Assembly (NCBI GenBank): GCA_037074705.1
Contig: CM073590.1
Coordinates: 114,100,100-114,164,099, forward strand
Source of the DNA: Zhengitettix transpicula
Lineage: Eukaryota > Arthropoda > Insecta > Orthoptera > Tetrigidae
Length of the DNA: 64,000 bases
Reading direction: 5' to 3'
Shown in pieces: positions 1-9,595 of this stretch; position 1 is the stretch's first letter, and each line of letters opens with the position of its first letter. The notes beneath the pieces are model-generated. The model had not been told where the DNA came from. It made no database searches and saw only the letters and a list, made by a program, of their open reading frames with translations. A program made the translations under genes and the position numbers.

Positions 1-595
1 CAAATGGGTTGAAATTATACACGAAGAACATGTGGGGAAATTTTATGAATATCATTGTTCCCGAAATATATTTATTCGATGCAAAATTCGGCCGGTTAAC
101 TTATTTTACCCTCCGCCCAACCTCTCCTACGCCATCTTACAACTGCGCGTTGCCCAGATTGTCATCAATGAACTCAGTGACATCCATTACCTTTGATTTG
201 ACTCGAATCACGGTATTTTTAGCGTTATTTACTTGTAACCCTCCTCCACCGTCACCCTTTAATGCGTTCAACCCTCGTGCCACAATGGGTTAAAATTAAT
301 AAAAATCACATGGGTAGAAATACTATAAATCGAATTAACCCTGAAAAATATTTATGCTACGCAAATATCGGACATCTTAGCATGTTTGAAGATTTCCACC
401 ACCGTCCTCCCATGCTCCTGGGGATGGTAGGCGTGTTACACCCGCACAGTGTTTGTTTCCCTGTCCAAAAGAACACGTGTACGAACTTTGGTGAAATTGC
501 TTCGAGGGTGTAGATTTGTAAGCGGAATATACACATATACATACCCACATGTATACACACATGTATACCCGTATAAGGCAATTTTATATAATAGA
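1..595 (-). mobile_element. Helitron-like minisatellite element, terminal part
   Basis: This is the right end (5-prime end of the minus-oriented element) of an array that began before the window. It contains two diverged monomers with the recurring 'gttgaaattatacac' and 'ctttgatttgactcgaat' blocks. They are followed by a unique tail (440-595) with 'gtagatttgtaagcgga', which aligns to the reverse complement of 43810-43860 in the complete lone copy. The outer border at about 595 is inferred from a TCTAT start on the minus strand. Confidence 0.7.
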
Positions 596-1740
596 AGCTA
601 TATCTATATATAGATAGATATACATATACTATTTATAACAATTATTAAATTTGTAGAAATAAAATTTTTCCATCTGAAAATAAACTATTTGGTGGTTTTA
701 GGAGTCTGCAGTTGGTAGCATTGTTTGAAATTAATACAAAACACTACGAAATACGCTCTCTTTAATAGAAAAATATCAATTTTGAAAATTTAAGTATTGT
801 TTTTATCATGATTTTATGTATCTTCCAGTGCATATTGCAAGATATAATTTGGCAACATATTGGCCCCTGATCCCATTAAATACGACCTAAGTCAAGTTAT
901 TTAATAGAAAATTAATGGAATGAATTGTATTACCTTTCATAATAAATTATATTTATCACTGGTAGTGGTAGATTTAATTATACTTATTATTCAATCAAAA
1001 TATTCCTCCTTTACTTCATTTCTCAGTAATTGAACATCTTCAACTTCGTTCCCAAAATTAGAAAACAAATACTGCTATCCTAACCTAAAATTTTTGTTTC
1101 TCGACACAAGTTGCACGCAATAATTTGTTTACATTTATACAAATTTTTAGAAATACGTTGCGTAAAGTGCAATTAATTGTACTTTTAATTCAATTTAAAT
1201 GTTCCTATTTCTGTAAATACCTTTGACTGAGAATGCTATAAATGAATAACGACCTTAAAAACTTTTGGAGTTCCGTACGTCATTTTGAATACTTTTATAG
1301 TTACAAACATATAATTCAGCAGTCGTACCTTAGACAAATCATATTATCTTCTGATATATTATACAGGATACAATAATACGTTATATTTAAAATTTTATAA
1401 CGGGCATTTTTATAACGATAAAGACATTCTTTGAGATCGATATAACAAAAGACAAATAGTTTCAGCGATATGTTGACAGCCAAGAATTTAAAAGACCACT
1501 CGATTCTATAAATTAAAATAAAAACGTATTTTATTTGTATAAGCGTCTGGATTCGTACAGCATGAGTCGGCATTAAATAAATTTTACTTTTTAAGTAACT
1601 ACGATAAACTTTATCTTGTAACTTTTAATCATTTTCTTGATTTATTTTATATCTAGAATATAAAGATTTCTAAATATTTAGTACACAATTGATTGAAATT
1701 TGTATCCTCACACCGCTGTTAACTTTAACACAATATAAGT
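596..1740. other. Macrosatellite spacer, AT-rich left part, no supported gene
   Basis: AT-rich sequence common to all units (9596-10730, 18586-19730, 27465-28610 and partly 35819-36633). An 85-codon minus frame at 1316-1573 stays open in four units, but its composition (I, L, Y, K) is that expected of AT-rich noncoding DNA. Short microsatellite-like 'tatctatatatagatagata' runs occur near 600. I see no promoter or RNA gene. Confidence 0.6.
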
Positions 1741-1753
1741 AACTGTTATTGAC

Positions 1754-1774
1754 CTGAAGACGATGGCAGGAAAC
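1754..1774 (+). other. Penelope-type hammerhead-like core relic in the spacer
   Basis: CTGAAGA is followed by nine bases and GAAACGG, preceded by 'ttattgac'. The CUGANGA...GAAAC spacing resembles the hammerhead core found in the terminal repeats of Penelope-like elements. The intervening bases form no convincing stem II, so it is at best a decayed relic. Equivalents sit near 10745, 19744 and 28624. Confidence 0.3.
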
Positions 1775-1849
1775 GGTTTTGTAATCTGTACAACAGTTTA
1801 TTCAGAATATGATGCCACTTCTGCATTTGCACGAGCAGCAGGAATCGTC

Positions 1850-1954
1850 TTCAACGATGACCCAACAGAAGTCCTACATCTTGGAGGACCAGCATAGCGT
1901 GTTGAAACAATGCACGTTGATTCTCCGTCGTCGTGCAGCTAGGGTCTGCAATTT
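1850..1954 (-). other. Possible exon after a good acceptor (tail of cysteine-rich frame)
   Basis: On the minus strand 'attctttcag' (a good acceptor) ends at 1955. The following frame, in phase with the donor at 2512, stays open for about 34 codons (ADPSCTTTENQ..., ...LLLGHR, then TGA near 1850). If joined, the intron would be 558 bp. Differences between units that I noticed here change residues (S/R, Q/H, F/V), which gives no sign of constraint. Unit equivalents follow offsets of 8991, 17990 and 26869. Confidence 0.25.
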
Positions 1955-2062
1955 CTGAAAGAATACTGAAGTCAGTTAACAATTCAGTAATTATATATTG
2001 TACTAGAATCCTCCCTGAGAGACTGAAAACTGGTAGTTACCAGGATCTCATACACATCCAAC

Positions 2063-2356
2063 TCAGTAATGTGCCCACGCGAGTGAGAAACATCCACCAG
2101 TTGGCCTTGTTATTATGACCACTTCGTTGGTCCACCTTTGGCCTGCAGTGAAGTAGCGATTGGTATTGACATTGAAATCTCCTGATGTTGAAAGGTGAAG
2201 TAAGGAATCTGCATTAGATTTGTTGGTTGTGGATCCAGCTGCCCTCTTCTTCGTCTCACTTGGATTGTGTTCTGGTGGTTGTAGGGACCAAAGTCTCCAT
2301 CAGAATTCTAGAAGCATGGCATCATTGACTTGTTGGATGCAGGCAGCCATGTCCAT
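2063..2356 (-). pseudogene. 97-codon coding-like frame with one internal stop
   Basis: From ATG at 2356 (MDMAACIQQVNDAM...) the frame runs to TGA at 2065-2063, interrupted only by TGA at 2302-2300 (codon 19). The downstream part has a varied, protein-like composition (WRLWSLQPPEHNPSETKK..., GQRWTNEVV...) unusual for the surrounding AT-rich DNA. An overlapping frame (DGDFGPYNHQ...) is also open, so the correct frame is uncertain. I recognise no family. The same structure is at 11054-11347, 20053-20346 and 28932-29225, with the same stop. Confidence 0.3.
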
Positions 2357-2512
2357 TGTGACACTATGGGATAACGTTTATCATCACCGATATGTAACCA
2401 TGTTGTGCCACATATGGTTGCCGTATTCTGTAATTATCAATTTTTTGAGTGTTATTACTTTAATATACACGGTACTAGAGTCATAGTAGATAGAATTTAA
2501 GCTGGTACTTAC

Positions 2513-2609
2513 CAGGATTTACTGAACGGCAAACTCCGATCCTTGCGCCTTTCTTTCTGCGGGCACAGTTTAATAATAAACGACCCAAGCAAGGACCAAA
2601 TTTAGCATA
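2513..2609 (-). other. Possible internal exon of a cysteine-rich peptide
   Basis: A 97-nt minus-strand segment is bounded by a donor CCTG|GTAAGT at 2513/2512 and an acceptor CACAAG at 2610, with a TTCTAAC branch-point-like sequence 13-19 nt upstream. It encodes 32 residues containing YAKFGPCLGR, NCARRKKGARIGVC and RSVNP. The CARRKKGARIGVC stretch resembles the 'C-A-x-R-K-G-x-R-I-G-x-x-C' part of CART peptides, but the following CPxG and CNxxLLKC parts are not found downstream. A short downstream acceptor at 2428 gives only 15 more residues before stops; the other acceptor is at 1955. Identical copies are at 11504-11600, 20503-20599 and 29382-29478. Confidence 0.35.
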
Positions 2610-2771
2610 CTTGTGGCCAAGGCATCGTTAGAAATTCAAATCATGTCACGAATTTTTGTTGATAATTTCAAAATATTAAACATTAAAATTTTTATCCCGG
2701 AAATGGAGGAGATGAAATTAATTTGAAAACGGTTTGGCGAAGTGTGGCAAACACACCAACGCCCAAAAACT

Positions 2772-3261
2772 TTAAAATTTTGCAGCGTCATGTCGGTCGT
2801 CAGTGTCGTTGTCGGTCGAGTCGTCACTACTGTCAAATGTCGTTCGTCGTTCGTCACCGCTGTCACTAAAGTCACCGAACCTAAACATGAAAGGGTTTCT
2901 AGCGTAACGATCTGTCTCGGGCTTTTTTATTTTCTAGTCGCGGCTCGGCTGTGGAGGAGCTATGTCGCATTCTACGTCAGAGATATCGTCGATGGGGAAG
3001 ATTAGGTGGAACTCGTATTTCGAAATCTCCTCCAAGGTAAACAAGGGTTTGGGTTTGGGTCGGTGCTGTGGAGGAGCTAAGTCTGGTTCGACGTCAGCCC
3101 GAGACAGTTGGTTTTCATCGTCAAAGATGTCATCGATGGGGAATATTAGGGGGAACTCGTACCTGGAAATCTCCTCCAAGGTGAACAAAGGTTCCGGTTT
3201 GGGTCGCGGCTGTGGAGGGATGTAGATGGGGGTTTCTACGTCAGGCCGAGATTCAGTGCTC
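2772..3261 (-). pseudogene. Main exon: duplicated PIDDI-motif protein with in-frame TAG, unit 1
   Basis: The exon starts after a strong acceptor (TTTTTTTTCTTGTTTCAG, ending at 3262). It encodes STESRPDVE..., then two similar units of about 40-46 residues: PPQPRPKPEPLFTLEEISR...FPLIFPIDDI..DDE, then PPQHRPKPKPLFTLEEISK...LIFPIDDI.DVE, and a third PPQPSRD start. A TAG at 2936-2934 follows. The same frame then continues for about 52 codons to TAA at 2774-2772 with a very acidic, D/S/T-rich stretch (FGDFSDSGDERR..., SSDDSTDNDTDDRHDAAKF). If the ATG at 3302, inside the putative intron, is used instead, the product is 122 residues. There is no signal peptide or membrane segment in the visible part. 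AATAAA directly after TAG could serve as a poly(A) signal. No family is recognised. It is called a pseudogene because of the stop; a real short gene is the alternative. Confidence 0.45.
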
Positions 3262-3320
3262 CTGAAACAAGAAAAAAAAGAATTAAACAGGTTTCGTAAC
3301 ATAATTGAAATGTTTCTTAC
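3262..3320 (-). other. Probable 59-bp intron upstream of the PIDDI exon
   Basis: On the minus strand GCAGCATC|GTAAGA is the donor and a T-rich tract plus TTTCAG|GAGC the acceptor. The length is typical for small arthropod introns. The upstream exon frame in phase (…SQVVSDRQRAA) is open back to a TGA near 3388 but has no ATG, so another upstream exon or a different start would be needed. Equivalents: 12253-12311, 21252-21310, 30131-30189. Confidence 0.45.
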
Positions 3321-3894
3321 GATGCTGCTCGTTGTCTGTCGCTGACGACTTGAGAGAAAGTGTTGCTAGGTAACGTTGGTCAGTGATGAATGTGCAATAA
3401 TATCTCATTTACTAAATCTAGCGAAAGAAATTATTTGTAAAAATAAAAATTATTTTCATGACGTATAAAATAATTATTTCTTTATAAATATAAGCGATAT
3501 ATTCTTTCAATTGTGTTACAAATATACGATAATATTTATTTGTACAGAGTGCGATATAACTACACAACGTAATTAATTGTTACCGAGGGGAATGTCGAAT
3601 AAGTTATGAAATAATTATAGATTTTAACGTAGATACTTTCGCCCAGGAATTTATTAAATTAAAAATCTGAACCGGAACGAAAGTGAATGCGATTTTTGCC
3701 TAAATGGATTACCGACGTAACGCGACTCAAGTTTCCCGTCTTCATATTGCCGTTGGATTTATATATAAACGGGCAAAAAAACCATATTCCTCACGCCCAG
3801 CTGTTTCAATCATTAACAAATTATGGTCTTGTGTATTAATTGAGGAATTGGAGAAGTATAACTTTTATACAGAAGAAAAATCGTTTGATCGTGA
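3321..3894. other. Spacer: AT-rich stretch between coding-like segments
   Basis: Includes the probable upstream exon end at 3321-3385 on minus and AT-rich sequence with several 'ataattat' runs. A plus-strand frame at 3704-4003 (MDYRRNATQV...) is open in units 1-3 but lies antisense to the more protein-like minus frame at 3895-4077 and is frameshifted in unit 4 (near 30733). I see no promoter element I can defend. Confidence 0.4.
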
Positions 3895-4077
3895 CTATCT
3901 AAAGCAATGTTCAAGAAATCTTTTAGCTTCATCATTCGCTTCCCACTCCTCAATGTCTCTTTCTTTACCAGTATTATTGCTGATTTCGAAATTAACAGTT
4001 TAAAATCCTCATGAACTACCTCTATGAGAGCTTCCATTCGCATTAAATGTATTTTGTTGCATGAAATTGCTCACCAT
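3895..4077 (-). pseudogene. Coding-like minus frame with two stops (…KERDIEEWEANDEAK…)
   Basis: From ATG at 4077 the frame reads MVSNFMQQNTFNANGSSHRG..., meets TGA and, two codons later, TAA. It then continues FEISNNTGKERDIEEWE... and RFLEHCFR to TAG at 3897-3895. The charged second part is much more protein-like than its surroundings. A 46-nt GT-AG excision would remove both stops but is shorter than a usual intron and shifts the frame, so I prefer decay. No family recognised. Equivalents: 12886-13068, 21886-22068, 30763-30945, all with the same stops. Confidence 0.3.
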
Positions 4078-5108
4078 TGTAGGCAGATGACAACCTCATA
4101 AAAAAAGATTGTTTTGTCCCAAAAAGCGTAATATAATGCGAAACGCCTACTATGAGCAAACAGGGGATTTATACAACTGGTGCGTATTTCTCTTAGCTCC
4201 CTTTTTTTTACTTCAATAAGCGGATTAGGGATATGATACGCATTCTCATCTTTAGCTCTAGAGCAATTTCTTTATTTCACACCCTTGGACCGGATAATTA
4301 CTTACTCTTAGGTTAGTTGATATAAATAAAAATTTCTCCTGAATGTGAAGTAAATACTGTATATAAAAGCATAATAATTAATAACTGATATTAAATTCAG
4401 TGATGAGAATTCATACTACACTTTATGCTGTCAGCTAATAAGATAAGAGAAAGAGATATGTGATTACGATACAGTAGGGTGCCACCTTTCTCATTGGAGT
4501 GAATTTCATCGCAGGTGTGTCAGATTGGGAAATTCCTGCATGTGCTGAAAAGAAAATTCTTTGGTTGATAATTTTTCGCCGAACAATTGCCGAAGCAAAT
4601 AAGAGTTTTGCCGTTTGATGAATTTTCGTAGAAATGCCAAGTTGTTCACGCGTATAAAGTAGTTAATGTGATATAGGGATTATTATATACATTATTTTCT
4701 GGAGATTCATTTTGAGGGTGAAAGCAGGGACGAGAAAACAAGGCTAATCTGTTGTTTCATTCAGCCTATGTATTAGAGGAAACAGATAAGTGGAGAGGCT
4801 GAATAAATATCCAGGATAGCAAACTACAATCGGTAGTTTTCATTAATACCTATGACAGTAAAGTCGGCTGGTAGATGTAGGATAAAAAAGATCTAGAAAA
4901 ATGTTCGGAACGAGTTTGGTAATCCGTTAGCTGGAAGTTTAACAAATAAAAACTAAAGTTATGAAATACGGGTTTCAAATATATTTATAAGCTGATGACA
5001 GATATATAACCCAGTGACGATATAAAACTGATCAATATTCTAAAGAACTTCATTATGTACAACATTACCATTATATAAAAATTTCGTACTTTCAGATTTA
5101 TTTATATA
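4078..5108. other. Spacer: right part, no supported gene
   Basis: AT-rich sequence present in all four units (13069-14099, 22069-23100, 30946-31978), ending at the CTAG terminus of the next Helitron-like array. I found no ORF with protein-like composition and no RNA gene. 'tataaaagcataataattaat' and similar runs are low-complexity only. Confidence 0.5.
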
Positions 5109-8100
5109 CTAGCTGGATGCCCGGCGTTGCCCGAGATGTCATATATTCATAATCCCTGATATTAGGTTGCCTTTGTGCTATTTTTATGTAACGCTCCTCG
5201 AACCCTATCCCTAAATGTGCTCACCTCCGATGCCGAAGGAGGATGAACTCATTGACCAAATTAACGGCCTTTATAACATGTTGGATGATGACCACACCCA
5301 CAAATGTGCCATAATCAAAAAGCATATATTCCACGCAAAAATCGACCGATTACATTGTCTGGAAATTTCTACCCCCGCCCAATATCTCACAAACCCGTCG
5401 TTGTTAACATTAGACTCAGCGACATTCATAGTCTCTGAATTGATTCGAATCTCGTTTGTTTTATCGTTATTTTTATTCAACGTACCTCCACCACAACCGC
5501 TAACCTAGCTTCCCTCACAGTGGTTGAAATTGTACACAAACAACATCGGTAAAAATACTATCAAAGTCTTTAACCTTAGGAAATAATTATTAAACGCAAA
5601 TATTGACCGTTTAAAATGTTTGAAAATTTCCTCCCGCACCGAACTCCGTGAGGCCCCTCACACCCCCACCATAACTCGTGCATTGCCTACGTTGCCAAGT
5701 GACTCGAATCTCGTTTTTTGAGGTTAGTTTTATGAAACACACCTCCATCTCTTCGCGTACTTCCCTACCATGCCGTAAGATGTTGAAATTATACACAAAC
5801 GAAACCGGTAGAAATACTATCAATGTCATTGACAGCGTAAAATATTTATTTCACGCAAATATCGATCATTTTATACCCCCGCCCAGCCCCTCGTACCCCG
5901 GCCACCCCCTAACGTTACCCAGGTTGTCATAAATAAACTCAGTGAATTTTACTCTAATCTGGAATTTATTCACGTTATTTTTTGTAACTTTCCTCAAACC
6001 CCTACCCCTAAGTGTGATCTTTTACGTCCTTTAAGGGGTTAAAATGAAAAACTAAATGGGTAGAAATATTATCAATGGCATTGACCTCGATAAATATTTT
6101 TTTCCTACAAAAATCGACTGTTAAACATTTACACCCCCGCCAACCCTTCCTTGGGGGAGTTAAACGATTAGTTGAATGTAATAAATAAACTCATTGACAT
6201 CGATGACCGTGATTTATACTCCAATGTCGATTGTTTCTGCATTATTATATTGTAATTTTACTCCACCCCCACCCTTAAGTGGAACTCTATTCCCAATCAC
6301 AAAAGGGGTTGAAATTATACGCGGAGAAAATGTAAACAAATTTTAATAATATAATTGATCCAGAAATATTTTTAATAACGACCGGTCAACATGTTTTTAA
6401 AAATTCTAACACCAGCCTCAATCCTACCACCTCAGCCCACCCCTCGCGCGCTGTCCAGAATGTCATAAATAAATTCAGCGACATCCTTTACCTTCGATTT
6501 TACTCTAATTTCGTTTTTTTCTTGTCAGTGCCCTCTACCCCCAACCCTTACCATGGACCCCCTCATGCCGAAAGAGGGGTTTAATTTTTACATACACAAC
6601 TTGGGTACAATTACTTTAGATCTAATTAACCCTGAAAAATATTATTCAACTCTAAAATCGGTCGTGATTTCTTGTTTCAATATTTCCACTCCCGACAACC
6701 GCCACTCCTCGGGAGTTACACGACAAATTAAATGTCATAATTAAACTCAGCGACATTCAAAACTCTGTATTTGACTCTAAACTCGTTATTTATTTTTAAC
6801 ACCCGTTGACCCCCGCCCCTAATGTGAGTTCACTCTCAAACCCGAAAGGGTATCAAATTAAACTCAGAGAACGTGTAGTGAAATTTTAATAATCTCATTG
6901 TTCCATAAATATATGTAATCGTCGCAAAATTCAGCCGCTTAAATTCCTTTATAATTTCTATTCCCCATTCACCTCCATCCAACCCGACCCAGCCCAGTCC
7001 AGCCCAAACCTGCGCGTTGCCCAAATTATCATAAATGAACTCAGCGACATTAATTACGTTCGACTTATTCGAATGTTGGTTGTTTTTCAAGTTATTTTCT
7101 TGTAACACACGTCCATCCCGTCCCCTAAGCGTTCTTCACGCTCATGTCGCAAGTGGTTGAAATAGTACAAACATAAAAAGGGTATAAATTCTATCAAATA
7201 AAAAAGCTGGAAAAAAATTATTTTCCGTTAATATAGACCTTTTAATAAATTTTAAATTTTCCAACCCCATCCTCTTCAGCCCACGGGGGTTAATTGAGCA
7301 ATTGAATATCATAATTACATTTTTCGAAGCCAGAAACCTGCGTCTGACTGTAATATTGGTTTTACTCGCGTTATTTATTTATAATACCCGTCCACCCTCA
7401 CCCCTAAGAGTGCTCCTTTTCCATGATGTAAGAGGTTGAAACTATACTCAGATAACATTGATTAAATTACTATCTATCTCTTTGATCCCAAAAATGTTTA
7501 TCTGTCTAAATATCTGCTGTTTTAGCACGTTTGAATGTTTCCAGCTCCTCTCCTAAGTGTGCTTCCCTCTAATGCCAAAAAAGGTTAAATTTTACAATCA
7601 AAATCGGTAGATATATTGTCAATATCATTGACCTCGACAATTAAATATTTAATACAAAAGTTGACCGTTTAACATGTTAGAAAATTTCCATCCCCGTCCA
7701 CCCCGTCCACCCCAACCTTGGGGTTAAATGGCTAATTGAATTGTCATAATTGAACACGGCGACATCCATAACCTTTGGTTTGAATCCAATCTCGGTTGTA
7801 TTTGCGTTATTTTCTTGTAATACCCCTCCACCCCCAACCCTACGGTGTTCCTTTCCCATTCCGTTAAAATGAAATTTTACTGACATACAATGGTATAAAC
7901 ACTATTAATCACTTCTACCCCGAAAATATTTATCCGACACAATTATCGGCCGTGTTAGCATGTTTGAAGATATTCACCCTATTCACCCCCGCTTGAGGCA
8001 CTAAACAACTTGAATATCATAATTAAACTCACTGACAACCATAACCTTTGATTTGAGTCCAATCTCGATTGTGATTGCTCTATTTTTATGTAAATTAACT

Positions 8101-9595
8101 CCACCCCCACTCTTAAGGGTGCTCCTCCTATACCTTGAAAGAGGTTAATATTACATATATGAAACATGTAGAGACATTTTATAAATATTAGTAGCCCAGA
8201 AAAATATTTATCGACGCAAATATCTACTGCTTATATGTATGAAAATTTCAAACCCCATCCACCAATACTCCTGGAGGTTAAAACACAAATTTATTGTCTT
8301 CATTAAATTCAGCGACATCAATAATCCTCGATTTGACTATAATCTTGGTTGTATTCACATTATTTTCTTGTAACTCCCGGCCAACCCCATCCTTAAGGGT
8401 GCTCAACTCCCAAGCCCAAAAGTGTTTGAAATTATACACGGAGAACATGTAGAGAAATTTTATTATTCACATTGTTCCCGAAATATATTTATTAACCGCA
8501 AAAGTCGGCCGGCTAAAACGTTAGAAAATTTCTACCCTCGCCCACCACGGCTAGACCTTCCACCTTCCGCGCTGTCCCACACGTTGCTCAGGTTGTCATA
8601 AATATACACAGCGACATGCATTTCCTTGGATTTTACGTCAATCTCGTTTGTTTTTGATATATTTTATTGTAACTCCCCTTTACCCCCAACCTAGGCGTCC
8701 TCCCCTCTCATACTGAAAGGAGTAGATGTTATACACAAACATCACCAGTAACAATACTATCATTGCCATTAAAGCCTGCCGAAGATTAATTCCACACGAT
8801 CATCAACCGGTTAACATGTTTGAAAATATACAATCCCGCTAACCCCACGTTAGGAATGTTAAACGGCAAGTCGAATGAAATAATTAAACTCATTTATATC
8901 CATAATCCTTTGATTTGACTCTAATCTCGGTTGTATTCGCGGTATTTTCTTGTAACGCCAGTTCACCCTTAACCTTAATGGGCGCATCCCTCCCAAACCA
9001 AAAATGGGTTGAAATTATACACGAAGAACATGTGAGGAAATTTTATGAATATCATTGTTCCCGAAATATATTTATTCGATGCAAAATTCGGCCGGTTAAC
9101 TTATTTTACCCTCCGCCCAACCTCTCCTACGCCATCTTACAACTGCGCGTTGCCCAGATTGTCATCAATTAACTCAGTGACATCCATTACCTTTGATTTG
9201 ACTCGAATCTCGGTATTTTTAGCGTTATTTACTTGTAACCCTCCTCCACCGTCACCCTTTAATGCGTTCAACCCTCGTGCCACAATGGGTTAAAATTAAT
9301 AAAAATCACATGGGTAGAAATACTATAAATCGAATTAACCCTGAAAAATATTTATGCTACGCAAATATCGGACATCTTAGCATGTTTGAAGATTTCCACC
9401 ACCGTCCTCCCATGCTCCTGGGGATGGTAGGCGTGTTACACCCGCACAGTGTTTGTTTCCCTGTCCAAAAGAACACGTGTACGAACTTTGGTAAAATTTC
9501 TTCGAGGGTGTATATTTGTAAGCGGAATATACCCATATACATACCCACATGTATACACACATGTATACCCGTATAAGACAATTTTATATAATAGA
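5109..9595 (-). mobile_element. Helitron-like element with internal minisatellite, copy 1
   Basis: The left end reads A|CTAGCTGGATGCCCGGCG, the reverse complement of a CTAG|T Helitron 3-prime terminus. The body is about 16 diverged monomers of roughly 255-295 bp. Each carries the blocks 'gttgaaattatacac', a 'gaaatatttatt' block, 'taacatgtttgaaaattt', a C-rich block, 'gttgtcataaat', 'ctcagcgacat' and 'ttgactcgaatctcg'. One partial monomer lies near 7434-7580. The right tail ends near 9595. It encodes no Rep/helicase, so it would be non-autonomous. Helitron assignment rests on termini and on similarity to insect Helitron ends known to me; a Helentron-like variant is possible. Confidence 0.7.

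Larger units (their letters stand above)
1..9000. repeat. Macrosatellite unit 1 (about 9.0 kb)
   Basis: The first bases (a 'gggttgaaattatacac' anchor) recur near-identically at 9001, 17991 and 26870 and more divergently at 35224, and the following bases stay collinear throughout. The unit consists of the right end of a Helitron-like array (1-595), a 4.5-kb spacer (596-5108) and the left part of the next array (5109 onward). The phase is arbitrary because the array enters the window already in progress, so the true left border lies outside. Differences from the other units are scattered single bases and short indels. Confidence 0.95.

Noticed and set aside
1316..1573. 85-codon minus frame open in four units
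   Set aside because: Composition is I/L/Y/K-rich as expected for AT-rich noncoding DNA. No splice or start context supports it, and it is truncated in unit 5.
2742..3225. Plus-strand frames of 87 codons opposite the PIDDI exon
   Set aside because: They are antisense shadows; their Ser/Gly-rich content comes from the duplicated Pro/Glu codons on the other strand.
3704..4003. 99-codon plus frame in the spacer
   Set aside because: Lies antisense to a more protein-like minus frame and is frameshifted in unit 4 by a one-base deletion.
5215..9290. Many 60-125-codon frames on both strands within the Helitron-like arrays
   Set aside because: They recur with the monomer period, share no start context and differ in frame between monomers, so they are repeat translations.
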